NCBI GenBank assembly: GCA_013215025.1
Contig: JABSRR010000158.1
Coordinates: forward strand, 1 to 8,149
Source: Pseudomonadales bacterium
GTDB taxonomy: Bacteria; Pseudomonadota; Gammaproteobacteria; Pseudomonadales; DT-91
Direction: 5' to 3'
Length of the DNA: 8,149 nucleotides
The notes below the pieces were generated by a model. The model saw nothing but the letters and a program-made list of their open reading frames with translations. It searched no databases and was not told the DNA's origin. The stretch's first letter is position 1, and the number at the start of each line of letters is the position of its first letter. A program made the position numbers and the translations under genes. Below, piece by piece: positions 1-6,049 of this stretch.

Positions 1-12
1 TCTTTGATAAAC

Positions 13-429
13 TTAAGCATCAGCTGCTTTGCTATGCTGATCAAGCGCAGCAAACTGTAAGCGCCAGTAACACCATAGTGTAAGCACAATCATCGGTACA
101 TCGTAAGCCAATGAGCTGAGAATATAGTCGCCAGTATTGAATAATAACCAGCCTAGTAAACGCCCAAGCGTAATCCCTAACATCGACAAGCACAAAATCA
201 GCAGTGCCTCATACACACGACGCCCACTTAGTGCAGCAAACAGCATATACAAGCCTAATGCACTACTAAGCCCTAAATACATCGTAAGCATTTCGGCGCG
301 ACCATCGCCAGAAACAATAGCCAGCCCCATATAGGCCGCCAGTGCATCGAGGTTAAACGCGACCACAAGCCCATACACCACGCACATTGCACCTTGAACA
401 AACAATAAAACCCTTGCCAAAATTCGCAT
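13..429 (-). CDS. DUF4345-like four-helix membrane protein
   Basis: This 138-residue protein has four hydrophobic stretches, at about residues 7-27, 47-67, 73-97 and 103-122, so it should be an inner-membrane protein with both ends on the same side. A short charged loop (SGDGRAE, 40-46) before helix 2, the following YLGLSSALGLYML, and LGRLLGWL (88-95) resemble the DUF4345 family, whose function is unknown. The ATG at 429 is preceded on the minus strand by AAGGA eight bases upstream, a good ribosome binding site that supports this start. It is followed by the left edge of the window and preceded by a 290-base gap, so no operon partner is visible. Membership of the zinc island is not suggested: I see no Zur-like palindrome upstream. 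The coding call is firm; the family call is from remembered pattern only. Confidence 0.8.
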   Translation of the reverse strand: MRILARVLLFVQGAMCVVYGLVVAFNLDALAAYMGLAIVSGDGRAEMLTMYLGLSSALGLYMLFAALSGRRVYEALLILCLSMLGITLGRLLGWLLFNTGDYILSSLAYDVPMIVLTLWCYWRLQFAALDQHSKAADA

Positions 430-467
430 ATTAGCCGTCCTTGTTATTATTTATGGATTAGCCTAAC

Positions 468-486
468 ACAGCGATCGACTCGCTGT
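468..486. repeat. Inverted repeat (7-bp stem, 5-nt loop) upstream of the membrane protein gene
   Basis: ACAGCGA and its exact complement TCGCTGT flank the loop TCGAC. The flanking TAAC and TTAA could lengthen the stem with a small bulge. No T-run follows on either strand, so it is not a normal intrinsic terminator. It lies 39 bases upstream of the start codon at 429 and could be an operator or a leader hairpin; this is not established. Confidence 0.45.
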
Positions 487-614
487 TAATACAAACTATG
501 GCATCGTTTGAGTATTTAGCATGAAAGCGCTTAGCTGTATTAACTAGTTAGAGCCTAAGGAATGTAATCTACGCATTAACGCGGCCTAAGCATGCTGTCT
601 GCCTGCCTGTCATG

Positions 615-680
615 GGTATAGCGGAAAGTTTAGCAGGAAGGCTTAGCCGAGAGGCATAGCAGAAAAGTTTAACAGAGGGT
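615..680 (+). repeat. Two imperfect tandem repeats in the 430-720 gap
   Basis: Unit 1 (615-641) and unit 2 (653-680) align closely: both read GG-T/C-ATAGC-G/A-GAAA, then GTTTA-G/A-CAG, then a G-rich tail. They start 38 bases apart. A third decayed start (GGTACAGCAG) follows at 679. The 430-720 gap holds no ORF I would accept on either strand, and the repeat gives no clear secondary structure. It could be a remnant of a longer array or of a lost gene. Confidence 0.45.
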
Positions 681-720
681 ACAGCAGCATAATGGCTACG
701 TTAAGCGCTGATATTTAAAA

Positions 721-930
721 TTAAGAGGACAGGCTGTCCTGTGCCTGTTGAAACCACCCTAACACCTGCTGATGGTGCGACTTACCGTATAAACGAATAA
801 ATTGCTGCGTGCGAAAATCAGACAGATTATTCAACGCTGTCAGCCGCTGCTGAATATAGCTTGCGCTCAATGTGATGCCACAATCTACGGTAATGCAGTG
901 GTGCCAGCTTTGATAATCTGTCGGGATCAT
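721..930 (-). CDS. Small protein of unknown function, probable third gene of the zigA unit
   Basis: A 69-residue reading frame follows the DUF1826 gene on the same strand after a gap of 68 bases. Its composition looks protein-like rather than random: a Trp/His/Cys-containing N-terminal part (WHHCITVDCG at 9-18), then a predicted helix (about 24-34) and a C-terminal amphipathic helix with VLGWFQQAQDSL. There is no signal peptide or membrane segment. The two cysteines at 12 and 17 and several histidines could bind metal, but that is speculation. The ATG at 930 has only a weak GAG six bases upstream as a ribosome binding site. I do not recognise the family with certainty. Position suggests expression with zigA under Zur. 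The overlapping frame on the other strand is less convincing. Confidence 0.5.
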   Translation of the reverse strand: MIPTDYQSWHHCITVDCGITLSASYIQQRLTALNNLSDFRTQQFIRLYGKSHHQQVLGWFQQAQDSLSS

Positions 931-998
931 AATAAGCTCATCTTCTTTAAGCTAATTGAATATTTATCACATTTACAGTGCATCTGATACAGCGCGGT

Positions 999-1712
999 TT
1001 AATCCGCGAAATCTAAACTCAAGAATAGCCGTGACTGCTGCGAAGTCACCTGAGGCGAGCGATGAACCAAGCCTGCCTGCGCATTATTAAACCAGTTTTC
1101 ACCCTTTAACAGCGCCACATCACCACAGCGTAATTGCTGCACATCGGTCGCGTGCTGATATAGGCCAGACAGATGATCTGCAAGACCTGCACTGCCCGCA
1201 CCTAATTTACTGCGATCAACCGCAGCATGCGGTAACCACTCTGTGGCATCACCTTGCAATGTGGTCACCAATCGACAAGGCACTCGGTCAACATGAAATT
1301 TCGGGCACATCGCAGCATTTAAGGTGCTTAGCCGCAAACCCGTGCGCGGTAGGTCAAATAAATAACAAAACATATCAACCAGCTCAGCGATTTCAGCCGC
1401 CAATATTTCAAAACCCACACCAAGCTGCTCCAATAGAGCCGACTCGGCGCGCTCAGGTGACACTGTGAGCGATAGCTTGAAGTTGGGTTTAACCGCAGTG
1501 AAAGCCTTCACTTGCAACTTTAGAGCAGAGGCAAGCTGACGCTGCCAACAAGCGAGATTGACGTCATCTTGATAGATATCCGACAGAACCACTAGCTCAT
1601 CAGCGAATACTGCTCTGCGCTGTTGTACCTGCTGTGACTGATCATTGTCAGGACCATGATATTCAGATGATGGCGAGACAGAACGCTCAAGCTTGTCAGC
1701 ACTCAGACTCAT
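999..1712 (-). CDS. DUF1826 family protein, possible Fe(II)-oxygenase fold, co-transcribed with zigA
   Basis: This 237-residue protein matches the DUF1826 family in its core: [17 protein letters not shown] (135-151), a [11 protein letters not shown] segment (157-167), [10 protein letters not shown] (199-208) and a terminal LVHRSP...RLFLSLDF (215-235). DUF1826 genes often lie next to COG0523 GTPases; the biochemical function is unknown. The spacing H140-x-D142, H217 and R228 in a C-terminal beta-rich half looks like the metal triad and 2-oxoglutarate-binding arginine of Fe(II) dioxygenases, which is my inference. The first 30 residues are polar and probably disordered. I chose the ATG at 1712 because it overlaps the zigA stop as ATGA and has GGGAG (1721-1725) eight bases upstream. 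A TTG at 1727 would add five residues, but would sit on top of that binding site. No signal peptide, so it is cytoplasmic. Confidence 0.85.
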   Translation of the reverse strand: MSLSADKLERSVSPSSEYHGPDNDQSQQVQQRRAVFADELVVLSDIYQDDVNLACWQRQLASALKLQVKAFTAVKPNFKLSLTVSPERAESALLEQLGVGFEILAAEIAELVDMFCYLFDLPRTGLRLSTLNAAMCPKFHVDRVPCRLVTTLQGDATEWLPHAAVDRSKLGAGSAGLADHLSGLYQHATDVQQLRCGDVALLKGENWFNNAQAGLVHRSPQVTSQQSRLFLSLDFAD

Positions 1713-2920
1713 GCTGCTGGCTCCCAACTGGGAAATGGGTCTTCTAAATTGGCCCAGTAGCTCTTGCCTTGCAAAACGTCCTCTTCGGATAACAAACAGT
1801 TATCCAATGCCTCGGTGATAGCAGCTTGATCAAGCCCCTGACCAATAAAGACTAACTCTTGGCGCATATCACCAAAAGGCTCTTGCCATTTCTCTTCAAT
1901 CGACGCCAAATATTCTGACTCTGTAGGCCAGTTTTCTTTCGGTATTGCACGCCAAAACATGCCGGCAAAACCATATCGTGCAATACCACCGGCCTGACTC
2001 CACTGCCCGGCAAACTGCGGCCGAGTTGCTAGCCAAAAATAGCCCTTGGAGCGAATTAATTTACCGTACTGTTCTGTACTGTGTAAAAACTGATAAAATT
2101 TAGCGGGATAAAAGGGGCGTCGAGCCTCGTAAGTAAAGCTCGCAATACCATACTCTTCTGTTTCAGGTACATGCTCGCCCCGCATCTCTTTCAACCAGCC
2201 GGGTGCAAGCTGCGCACGCTCAAAATCAAATAGGCCAGTATTCAGCACATCATCGACGGCCACGCCACCGTGCGCAATAGGGATAAGCTTAGCCTCGGTA
2301 TTCAGGGTGCGCAAAATGGCCATTAAGCGCTCAACCTCTTCAGCCTCAGCCAGGTCAGTTTTACTGATCAAAATAACATCCGCAAACTCAACCTGGTCAA
2401 CCAATAAATCAGCAACGCTGCGCTCATCCTCTTCACCCAGCGATTCTTCAGTATCTTGCAGATATTTAGCCGCATCGTAATCACGCAAAAAGTTAACTGC
2501 ATCAACCACCGTGACCATGGTGTCAAGTTCGGCAACATCAGATAAAGATACACCGTCTTCATCGGCAAAAGTAAAGGTCTCAGCAACAGGCAGAGGCTCA
2601 GAGATACCGGTAGATTCAATCACTAAATAATCAAAGCGGCCTGCATGCGCAAGCTTATTCACCTCGAGCAACAAATCTTCACGTAAAGTACAGCAAATGC
2701 AGCCATTGCTCATTTCAACCAGCTTTTCTTCGCTACGATTGAGCGAGACATCGTTTTGCACAATCGATGCATCAATATTAATTTCGCTCATATCATTAAC
2801 AATCACAGCAACTTTTTTGCCCTCGCGATTATTTAAAATATGGCTTAACACGGTGGTTTTACCGGCACCCAGAAAACCGGATAAAACCGTCACCGGTAAT
2901 TTTTGACTGACAGCTTGCAT
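1709..2920 (-). CDS. zigA: COG0523 zinc metallochaperone GTPase, ZigA type
   Basis: This 403-residue G3E-family P-loop GTPase is thought to deliver zinc to client enzymes during zinc shortage. Visible motifs are the P-loop GFLGAGKT (15-22), the metal-binding GCICC (73-77), ESTGISEP (102-109, Walker B region) and SKTD (186-189, the base-recognition motif with Ser for the usual Asn). The CobW C-terminal domain covers roughly 260-390. The histidine-rich linker seen in some COG0523 proteins is absent; an acidic SLGEEDERS stretch (160-168) occupies part of that region. The whole chain fits the ZigA group of gammaproteobacteria rather than cobalamin-pathway CobW, and no cobalamin gene is nearby. 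The ATG at 2920 is chosen for GGAGG (2929-2933) at eight bases. An ATG at 2956 lies upstream of the predicted -10 box and has no binding site. Operator 1 lies 49 bases upstream. The stop overlaps the DUF1826 start. Confidence 0.93.
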   Translation of the reverse strand: MQAVSQKLPVTVLSGFLGAGKTTVLSHILNNREGKKVAVIVNDMSEINIDASIVQNDVSLNRSEEKLVEMSNGCICCTLREDLLLEVNKLAHAGRFDYLVIESTGISEPLPVAETFTFADEDGVSLSDVAELDTMVTVVDAVNFLRDYDAAKYLQDTEESLGEEDERSVADLLVDQVEFADVILISKTDLAEAEEVERLMAILRTLNTEAKLIPIAHGGVAVDDVLNTGLFDFERAQLAPGWLKEMRGEHVPETEEYGIASFTYEARRPFYPAKFYQFLHSTEQYGKLIRSKGYFWLATRPQFAGQWSQAGGIARYGFAGMFWRAIPKENWPTESEYLASIEEKWQEPFGDMRQELVFIGQGLDQAAITEALDNCLLSEEDVLQGKSYWANLEDPFPSWEPAA

Positions 2921-2928
2921 AATATAAT

Positions 2929-2933
2929 CCTCC
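2929..2933 (-). promoter_or_regulatory. Ribosome binding site deciding the zigA start
   Basis: The minus strand reads GGAGG, eight bases before the ATG at 2920. It selects this start over the in-frame ATG at 2956 that would add 12 residues. Confidence 0.8.
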
Positions 2934-2944
2934 GACACTGCATG

Positions 2945-2950
2945 ATTATA
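2945..2950 (-). promoter_or_regulatory. Predicted -10 box of the zigA promoter
   Basis: The minus strand reads a perfect TATAAT here. With a 17-base spacer the -35 would be ATATCA (2968-2973), a 3/6 match that lies inside the Zur operator. Transcription would begin near 2938, giving a leader of about 18 bases before the ATG at 2920. A repressor bound at 2969-2991 would cover the -35 region, consistent with zinc-dependent repression. Confidence 0.65.
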
Positions 2951-2968
2951 AGCCAATACGCTAGAAAT

Positions 2969-2991
2969 GATATGTTATATCATAACATGTT
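2969..2991. promoter_or_regulatory. Zur operator 1, upstream of zigA
   Basis: The core ATGTTAT-ATC-ATAACAT (2972-2988) is a perfect 7-3-7 palindrome. Compared by eye with the gammaproteobacterial Zur consensus (GAAATGTTATA, one central base, then its complement), 18 of 22 defined positions agree. Zur with zinc bound represses; loss of zinc releases the operator. The site overlaps the -35 region of the zigA promoter. The genes next to it are known Zur targets in related bacteria. Confidence 0.85.
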
Positions 2992-3057
2992 CGCCTGTAT
3001 ATCAAGAGAGTAAGAGTCAAATTGATATGGCGAAACTTGCTTAAGCAAAACAGATGC

Positions 3058-3576
3058 TCAACTAAAATCTTTAAACAGCTGACTAGACTGAATGCCGCGA
3101 TTGTTTTGATACTTGCCGCTGTTATAAGCGCTATAGTCACCGGCTAAGGTGTGGTAATAAATTTGGCAAATTTCGACAAAGGCATAAATACGTATGGCTT
3201 GAACACAAAAAATTTCGAGTGTCCAATAGCCTTTAAAACCCACATCACCAAAGCCTGCAGTAACGTGCACAAATAAACCTAGACGACCCACAGAGGAACG
3301 CCCCTCAAGCATCGGCACTAGGTTTTCGGTGGCAGTAAACTCACAGGTGCGACCTAAATAGAGGCGATTGGGCTCAAGCAACAGCCCCTCATCAGGGATA
3401 ATCAAAGACTCACAGGGGTTATCTACACGCATATCAAGAGGCGACTGCTGATAAACCAGCAGCTCATTATGCAAGGTGAGGTTATAGCTATTAGGGTTAA
3501 TTTTTTGAGGATCGAAAGGGTCGATTATAATATTGCTGCCCATTCTAGCAGCGATTTCTTTACCCGAAAGAATCAT
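3058..3576 (-). CDS. dcd: dCTP deaminase (possibly bifunctional), paralogue in a zinc-starvation cluster
   Basis: This 172-residue protein of the trimeric dCTP deaminase/dUTPase fold converts dCTP to dUTP, or directly to dUMP if it is of the bifunctional type. Visible are the N-terminal MILSGKEI, INPNSYNLTLHNELL (26-40), the active-site motif EGRSSVGRLG (91-100), HVTAGFGDVGF (104-114), the presumed catalytic Glu121 in YWTLEIF, and the C-terminal GKYQNNRGIQ (154-163) that closes over the nucleotide. It resembles the shorter form common in Firmicutes and Bacteroidetes more than the 193-residue E. coli enzyme, which hints at transfer. Oddly, the usual Pro-Gly turn (as in RIYPGVEICQ) is Ala132-Phe133. 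The gene follows dksA2 by 37 bases with no terminator between, so it is probably driven from operator 2. The enzyme class needs no zinc. Start ATG at 3576 has only a weak GGA upstream. Confidence 0.9.
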   Translation of the reverse strand: MILSGKEIAARMGSNIIIDPFDPQKINPNSYNLTLHNELLVYQQSPLDMRVDNPCESLIIPDEGLLLEPNRLYLGRTCEFTATENLVPMLEGRSSVGRLGLFVHVTAGFGDVGFKGYWTLEIFCVQAIRIYAFVEICQIYYHTLAGDYSAYNSGKYQNNRGIQSSQLFKDFS

Positions 3577-3613
3577 ACATCATCCAAACATTGAGAGAGT
3601 TTTAAAAAAGGGT

Positions 3614-4018
3614 TTAGCTGTCACGATAGTGATCTTCTTTGAGCTCCTGTAACATTTTCACATCAGAACCATATTCAGCTGTAGGCCTAGCTAATAATCG
3701 TGGGATACCTATCGGCTCGCCTGTCTCAAGACAATAGCCATAGCTGCCTAAACGAATACGTGCCAAAGCGTCCTTGATCTTAGGCAATAACTTTTGCTCA
3801 CGATCAACAATGCGTAAGGCTAAGTTAGATTGCTCTTGCCAAGTGGCTAGATCGCTGGCGTCGCTAGAGTCATGCGGTTGCTTCATTTGCTGTTTAGCAT
3901 CCTCTATACGAGCTTGTGTCGTTTCATAAAGCTCTATCAAAGTCTGCTTAAAGAACGCAAGCTGTGCATCATTCATATAATCGCTAGCAGGCGCTTTCAG
4001 CAACTGCGATTTACTCAT
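3614..4018 (-). CDS. dksA2: DksA2, zinc-independent DksA paralogue
   Basis: DksA proteins enter the RNA polymerase secondary channel and work with ppGpp in the stringent response. The coiled-coil tip is intact: D53, D56 and A58 in DASDLA match the functional tip Asp, Asp and Ala of E. coli DksA. The zinc finger is not: of the four cysteines only C96 remains, the others being T99, G117 and V120. This is the signature of DksA2, which folds without zinc. YGYCLETGEPIGIPRLLARPTA is typical. I chose the ATG at 4018 because it gives 134 residues, the DksA2 length as I recall it, and the N-terminus MSKSQLL...DYMN aligns. In-frame ATGs at 4051 and 4045 would add 11 or 9 residues; none of the three has a clear ribosome binding site. 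The leader from operator 2 is about 140 bases. Confidence 0.92.
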   Translation of the reverse strand: MSKSQLLKAPASDYMNDAQLAFFKQTLIELYETTQARIEDAKQQMKQPHDSSDASDLATWQEQSNLALRIVDREQKLLPKIKDALARIRLGSYGYCLETGEPIGIPRLLARPTAEYGSDVKMLQELKEDHYRDS

Positions 4019-4155
4019 CACATCTGGGCCGGATGTCTTGCTCATAATCATGTCATCATAAGTGAGATATTCTGCGCATCACATTTGCGGCAGCTTGCTC
4101 AACGCCAGAACTTGACGCTGACGACTCAAATCCATCGCAAAAGCGCTATCAATAT

Positions 4156-4184
4156 TTATGATATGATGTATCATATCATTTAAT
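4156..4184 (+). promoter_or_regulatory. Possible promoter of the hisI2-pyrC2-folE2 unit
   Basis: TTTAAT (4179-4184) matches the -10 consensus at 5 of 6 positions. Seventeen bases upstream, TTATGA (4156-4161) is a weak -35. The Zur operator fills the space between them. Transcription would start near 4191, leaving a leader of about 65 bases. No equally good promoter is seen for dksA2 on the minus strand. Confidence 0.45.
4160..4182. promoter_or_regulatory. Zur operator 2, shared by the divergent dksA2 and hisI2 units
   Basis: ATGATATGAT (4158-4167) and its exact reverse complement (4170-4179) flank a two-base centre, a perfect 10-2-10 palindrome. Aligned in the register of operator 1, the 23-base window 4160-4182 agrees with it at 18 of 23 positions and with the Zur consensus at about 16 of 22. 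It sits 75 bases before hisI2 and about 140 before dksA2, the only palindrome of this kind in the divergent gap, so one Zur dimer pair could silence both units. Confidence 0.8.
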
Positions 4185-4257
4185 ACACGTAGTTTATCTA
4201 CACTGCGCGCTTGTGTCTAGATAACCGCAGTCATTTATCAGTCAGTCAAATACTCTT

Positions 4258-4701
4258 ATGCGTCAAGATCAGGATTCATCACGCCGTCAATGGTTTCAGC
4301 AGCTTGAACAAGCCACACACCAATCCTCTGTTGCTTTGAGCGAGCTTATAGATCATCTGGCGTTTAACGCCGATGGCTTAATTCCCGTCATCACCCAAGA
4401 TGCTGAATCGAAAACCGTACTGATGCATGCCTGGATGAATAAAACTGCTTTACTGACCACGCTAGATACAGGCTTTGTCACCTACTGGTCGCGCAGCCGC
4501 CAACAGCTTTGGAAAAAAGGCGAAAGCAGTGGCCATTTTCAACAATTGATTTCCATGGCTGTTGACTGTGATGGCGACACCCTGCTCTGTTTGGTGCAGC
4601 AAACCGGCCCCGCTTGTCATACTGGGCGCCCGAATTGTTTTTACTTAGCCGTCGATAGCCAGAAACAAACGGTTGTGGTGCAAGGAAACGCCGGCCAATG
4701 A
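4258..4701 (+). CDS. hisI: Phosphoribosyl-AMP cyclohydrolase paralogue HisI2
   Basis: HisI opens the adenine ring of phosphoribosyl-AMP, the third step of histidine synthesis. The 147 residues contain the family core: GLIPVITQD (40-48), HAWMNKTAL (57-65), YWSRSRQQLWKKGESSGH (76-93), VDCDGD (102-107), ACHTG (119-123) and NCFY (126-129). The magnesium-site aspartates D103, D105 and D107 and the zinc-site cysteines C104, C120 and C127 are all kept, so this copy does not look zinc-free by sequence. The C-terminal HisE domain of bifunctional enzymes is missing. An N-terminal extension of about 25 residues (Gln-rich, helical) is longer than in stand-alone HisI. It stands outside any his operon and beside a Zur operator, as HisI2 genes do elsewhere. 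The ATG at 4258 has no clear ribosome binding site; a TTG at 4336 is an alternative. Confidence 0.9.
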   Translation: MRQDQDSSRRQWFQQLEQATHQSSVALSELIDHLAFNADGLIPVITQDAESKTVLMHAWMNKTALLTTLDTGFVTYWSRSRQQLWKKGESSGHFQQLISMAVDCDGDTLLCLVQQTGPACHTGRPNCFYLAVDSQKQTVVVQGNAGQ

Positions 4702-6035
4702 GCAACAGCTTTGTTATACAGCAAGCACGTATCGTCAATGAGGATACAATTATAGAGGCTGATTTGCGTGTGCAGTCAGGCCGCATAGCCAAGATTGCAC
4801 ATTCAATTTCAGCTACTGGCAATGAAACCGTATTCGATGCAAATGGTAAATTATTGATACCTGGCATGATCGATGATCAAGTGCATTTTCGTGAACCCGG
4901 ACTTACCCATAAAGGCACTATTGCTACTGAATCACGCGCGGCTGTAGCCGGGGGTATTACCAGCTATATGGAGATGCCCAATGTCAATCCGGCCACCACA
5001 ACACTTGAGGCATTAGAAAAAAAGTATGCCATCGCACATCAACACTCGATGGCAAACTATGCTTTTTATCTCGGCGCCACGGAAGACAATCTCGAACAGA
5101 TTAAACGCCTTGATCCGCGCCATCACTGCGGTGTTAAGGTATTTATGGGCGCTTCAACCGGAAATTTATTGGTTGAAAACCCTGCTGCCTTAGAGTCAAT
5201 CTTCGCGCACAGCCCGGTTTTGATTGTTACCCATTGTGAAAGTGGCCCGCTGATCGCTGAAAACTTAGCAGCTTATGATCAAGCTGGTTTAGTGCCAACT
5301 ATTCAAGACCACCCTCGCATTCGCAACACTGAGGCCTGCTTCGCTTCTTCGTCCTATGCCGTGGCTTTGGCCAAACAGTTTAATAGTCAGTTACATGTAT
5401 TGCATATTACGACAGCCAAAGAGCTTGAGCTATTTACGCGCGGCAATATTGCTAACAAATCCATTACTGCTGAGGCCTGTGTTCATCATCTCTGGTTTAG
5501 CGATCATGACTATGCCGCACTCGGTAATCTTATTAAGTGCAACCCTGCGATAAAAACTGAGCATGATCGCTTAGCTTTGCTGCAAGCGGTAAATGATGAT
5601 GTCATAGATATTATCGCCACCGATCATGCGCCGCATACGCTGATGGAAAAACAGCTGCCATACCATCAATCGCCTGCTGGATTACCGTTAGTGCAACATG
5701 CACTACTCAGCTTGTTTGATCAGGTTGCAGAACAGCGGTTAAGTGTTCAAACCGTCGTGAAGAAAACTTCGCATAATCCCGCTATTCGCTATGCAATTAA
5801 AGACAGAGGTTTTATTCGTGAAGGCTATCATGCTGATTTGGTATTAATCGACCAACAGCAAGGCACCCTCGCCAGTCACAGCAACGCTCGCTATCTCTGT
5901 GGCTGGACACCATTCGATCAGCATCAATTTAAGTCACGCATTGATAAAACGTGGGTCAATGGTCAACTGGTATTTGATGGCGATAAGGTACTAGAACAGC
6001 CATTGCCTTCACAACGCTTACAATTTTATCGCTAA
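4698..6035 (+). CDS. pyrC: Dihydroorotase, COG0044 type (PyrC2/PyrQ-like)
   Basis: This 445-residue amidohydrolase closes carbamoyl-aspartate to dihydroorotate in pyrimidine synthesis. Family marks in order are the entry motif MIDDQVHFREPG (57-68), the probable carbamylated Lys147 in GVKVFMGASTGN, His179 in THCES, His236 in HVLHITT, and Asp309 in IATDHAPH. In most class I enzymes the entry motif reads HxH; here the first metal-ligand histidine is Gln61 with His63 kept. I recall the same DDQVH form in other Zur-linked and Bacteroidetes homologues, so it is probably a subfamily trait and may change metal use. The ATG overlaps the hisI2 stop as ATGA, which implies translational coupling. The stop is 14 bases before the preferred folE2 start. 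It is a backup for the housekeeping zinc dihydroorotase; an allantoinase or hydantoinase role is less likely given this context. Confidence 0.9.
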   Translation: MSNSFVIQQARIVNEDTIIEADLRVQSGRIAKIAHSISATGNETVFDANGKLLIPGMIDDQVHFREPGLTHKGTIATESRAAVAGGITSYMEMPNVNPATTTLEALEKKYAIAHQHSMANYAFYLGATEDNLEQIKRLDPRHHCGVKVFMGASTGNLLVENPAALESIFAHSPVLIVTHCESGPLIAENLAAYDQAGLVPTIQDHPRIRNTEACFASSSYAVALAKQFNSQLHVLHITTAKELELFTRGNIANKSITAEACVHHLWFSDHDYAALGNLIKCNPAIKTEHDRLALLQAVNDDVIDIIATDHAPHTLMEKQLPYHQSPAGLPLVQHALLSLFDQVAEQRLSVQTVVKKTSHNPAIRYAIKDRGFIREGYHADLVLIDQQQGTLASHSNARYLCGWTPFDQHQFKSRIDKTWVNGQLVFDGDKVLEQPLPSQRLQFYR

Positions 6036-6037
6036 AC

Positions 6038-6042
6038 AGGAG
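6038..6042 (+). promoter_or_regulatory. Ribosome binding site deciding the folE2 start
   Basis: AGGAG lies seven bases before the TTG at 6050 and four before the TTG at 6047. The spacing favours 6050. No ATG is available until codon 27 of the frame. Confidence 0.65.
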
Positions 6043-6049
6043 CTTATTG

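Noticed and set aside
802..987. Plus-strand 61-residue frame over the small minus-strand gene
   Set aside because: No ribosome binding site or recognisable features; it overlaps the more protein-like minus-strand frame.
1709..2920. Reading the GTPase as CobW of cobalamin synthesis
   Set aside because: No cobalamin genes are nearby; the Zur operator and zinc-linked neighbours fit the ZigA group.
2921..2956. Longer zigA with start at 2956
   Set aside because: The ATG lies upstream of the predicted -10 box and start of transcription, has no ribosome binding site, and adds residues absent from the family.
2999..3028. ATATCAA...TTGATAT inverted repeat next to Zur operator 1
   Set aside because: A 16-base loop and AT-only-rich 7-bp arms occur easily by chance in this composition; the arms do not match a second Zur box.
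3037..3048. 12-base palindrome TTGCTTAAGCAA after the dcd stop
   Set aside because: It leaves only a 4-bp stem with a 4-base loop and lacks a T-run, so it is not a convincing terminator; it does not fit the Zur pattern.
3872..4183. Plus-strand 103-residue frame through dksA2 and operator 2
   Set aside because: It runs antisense to DksA2 and through the Zur operator; composition is not protein-like.
4478..4867. Minus-strand 129-residue frame across the hisI2-pyrC2 junction
   Set aside because: It is the shadow of two clearly recognised genes on the plus strand.
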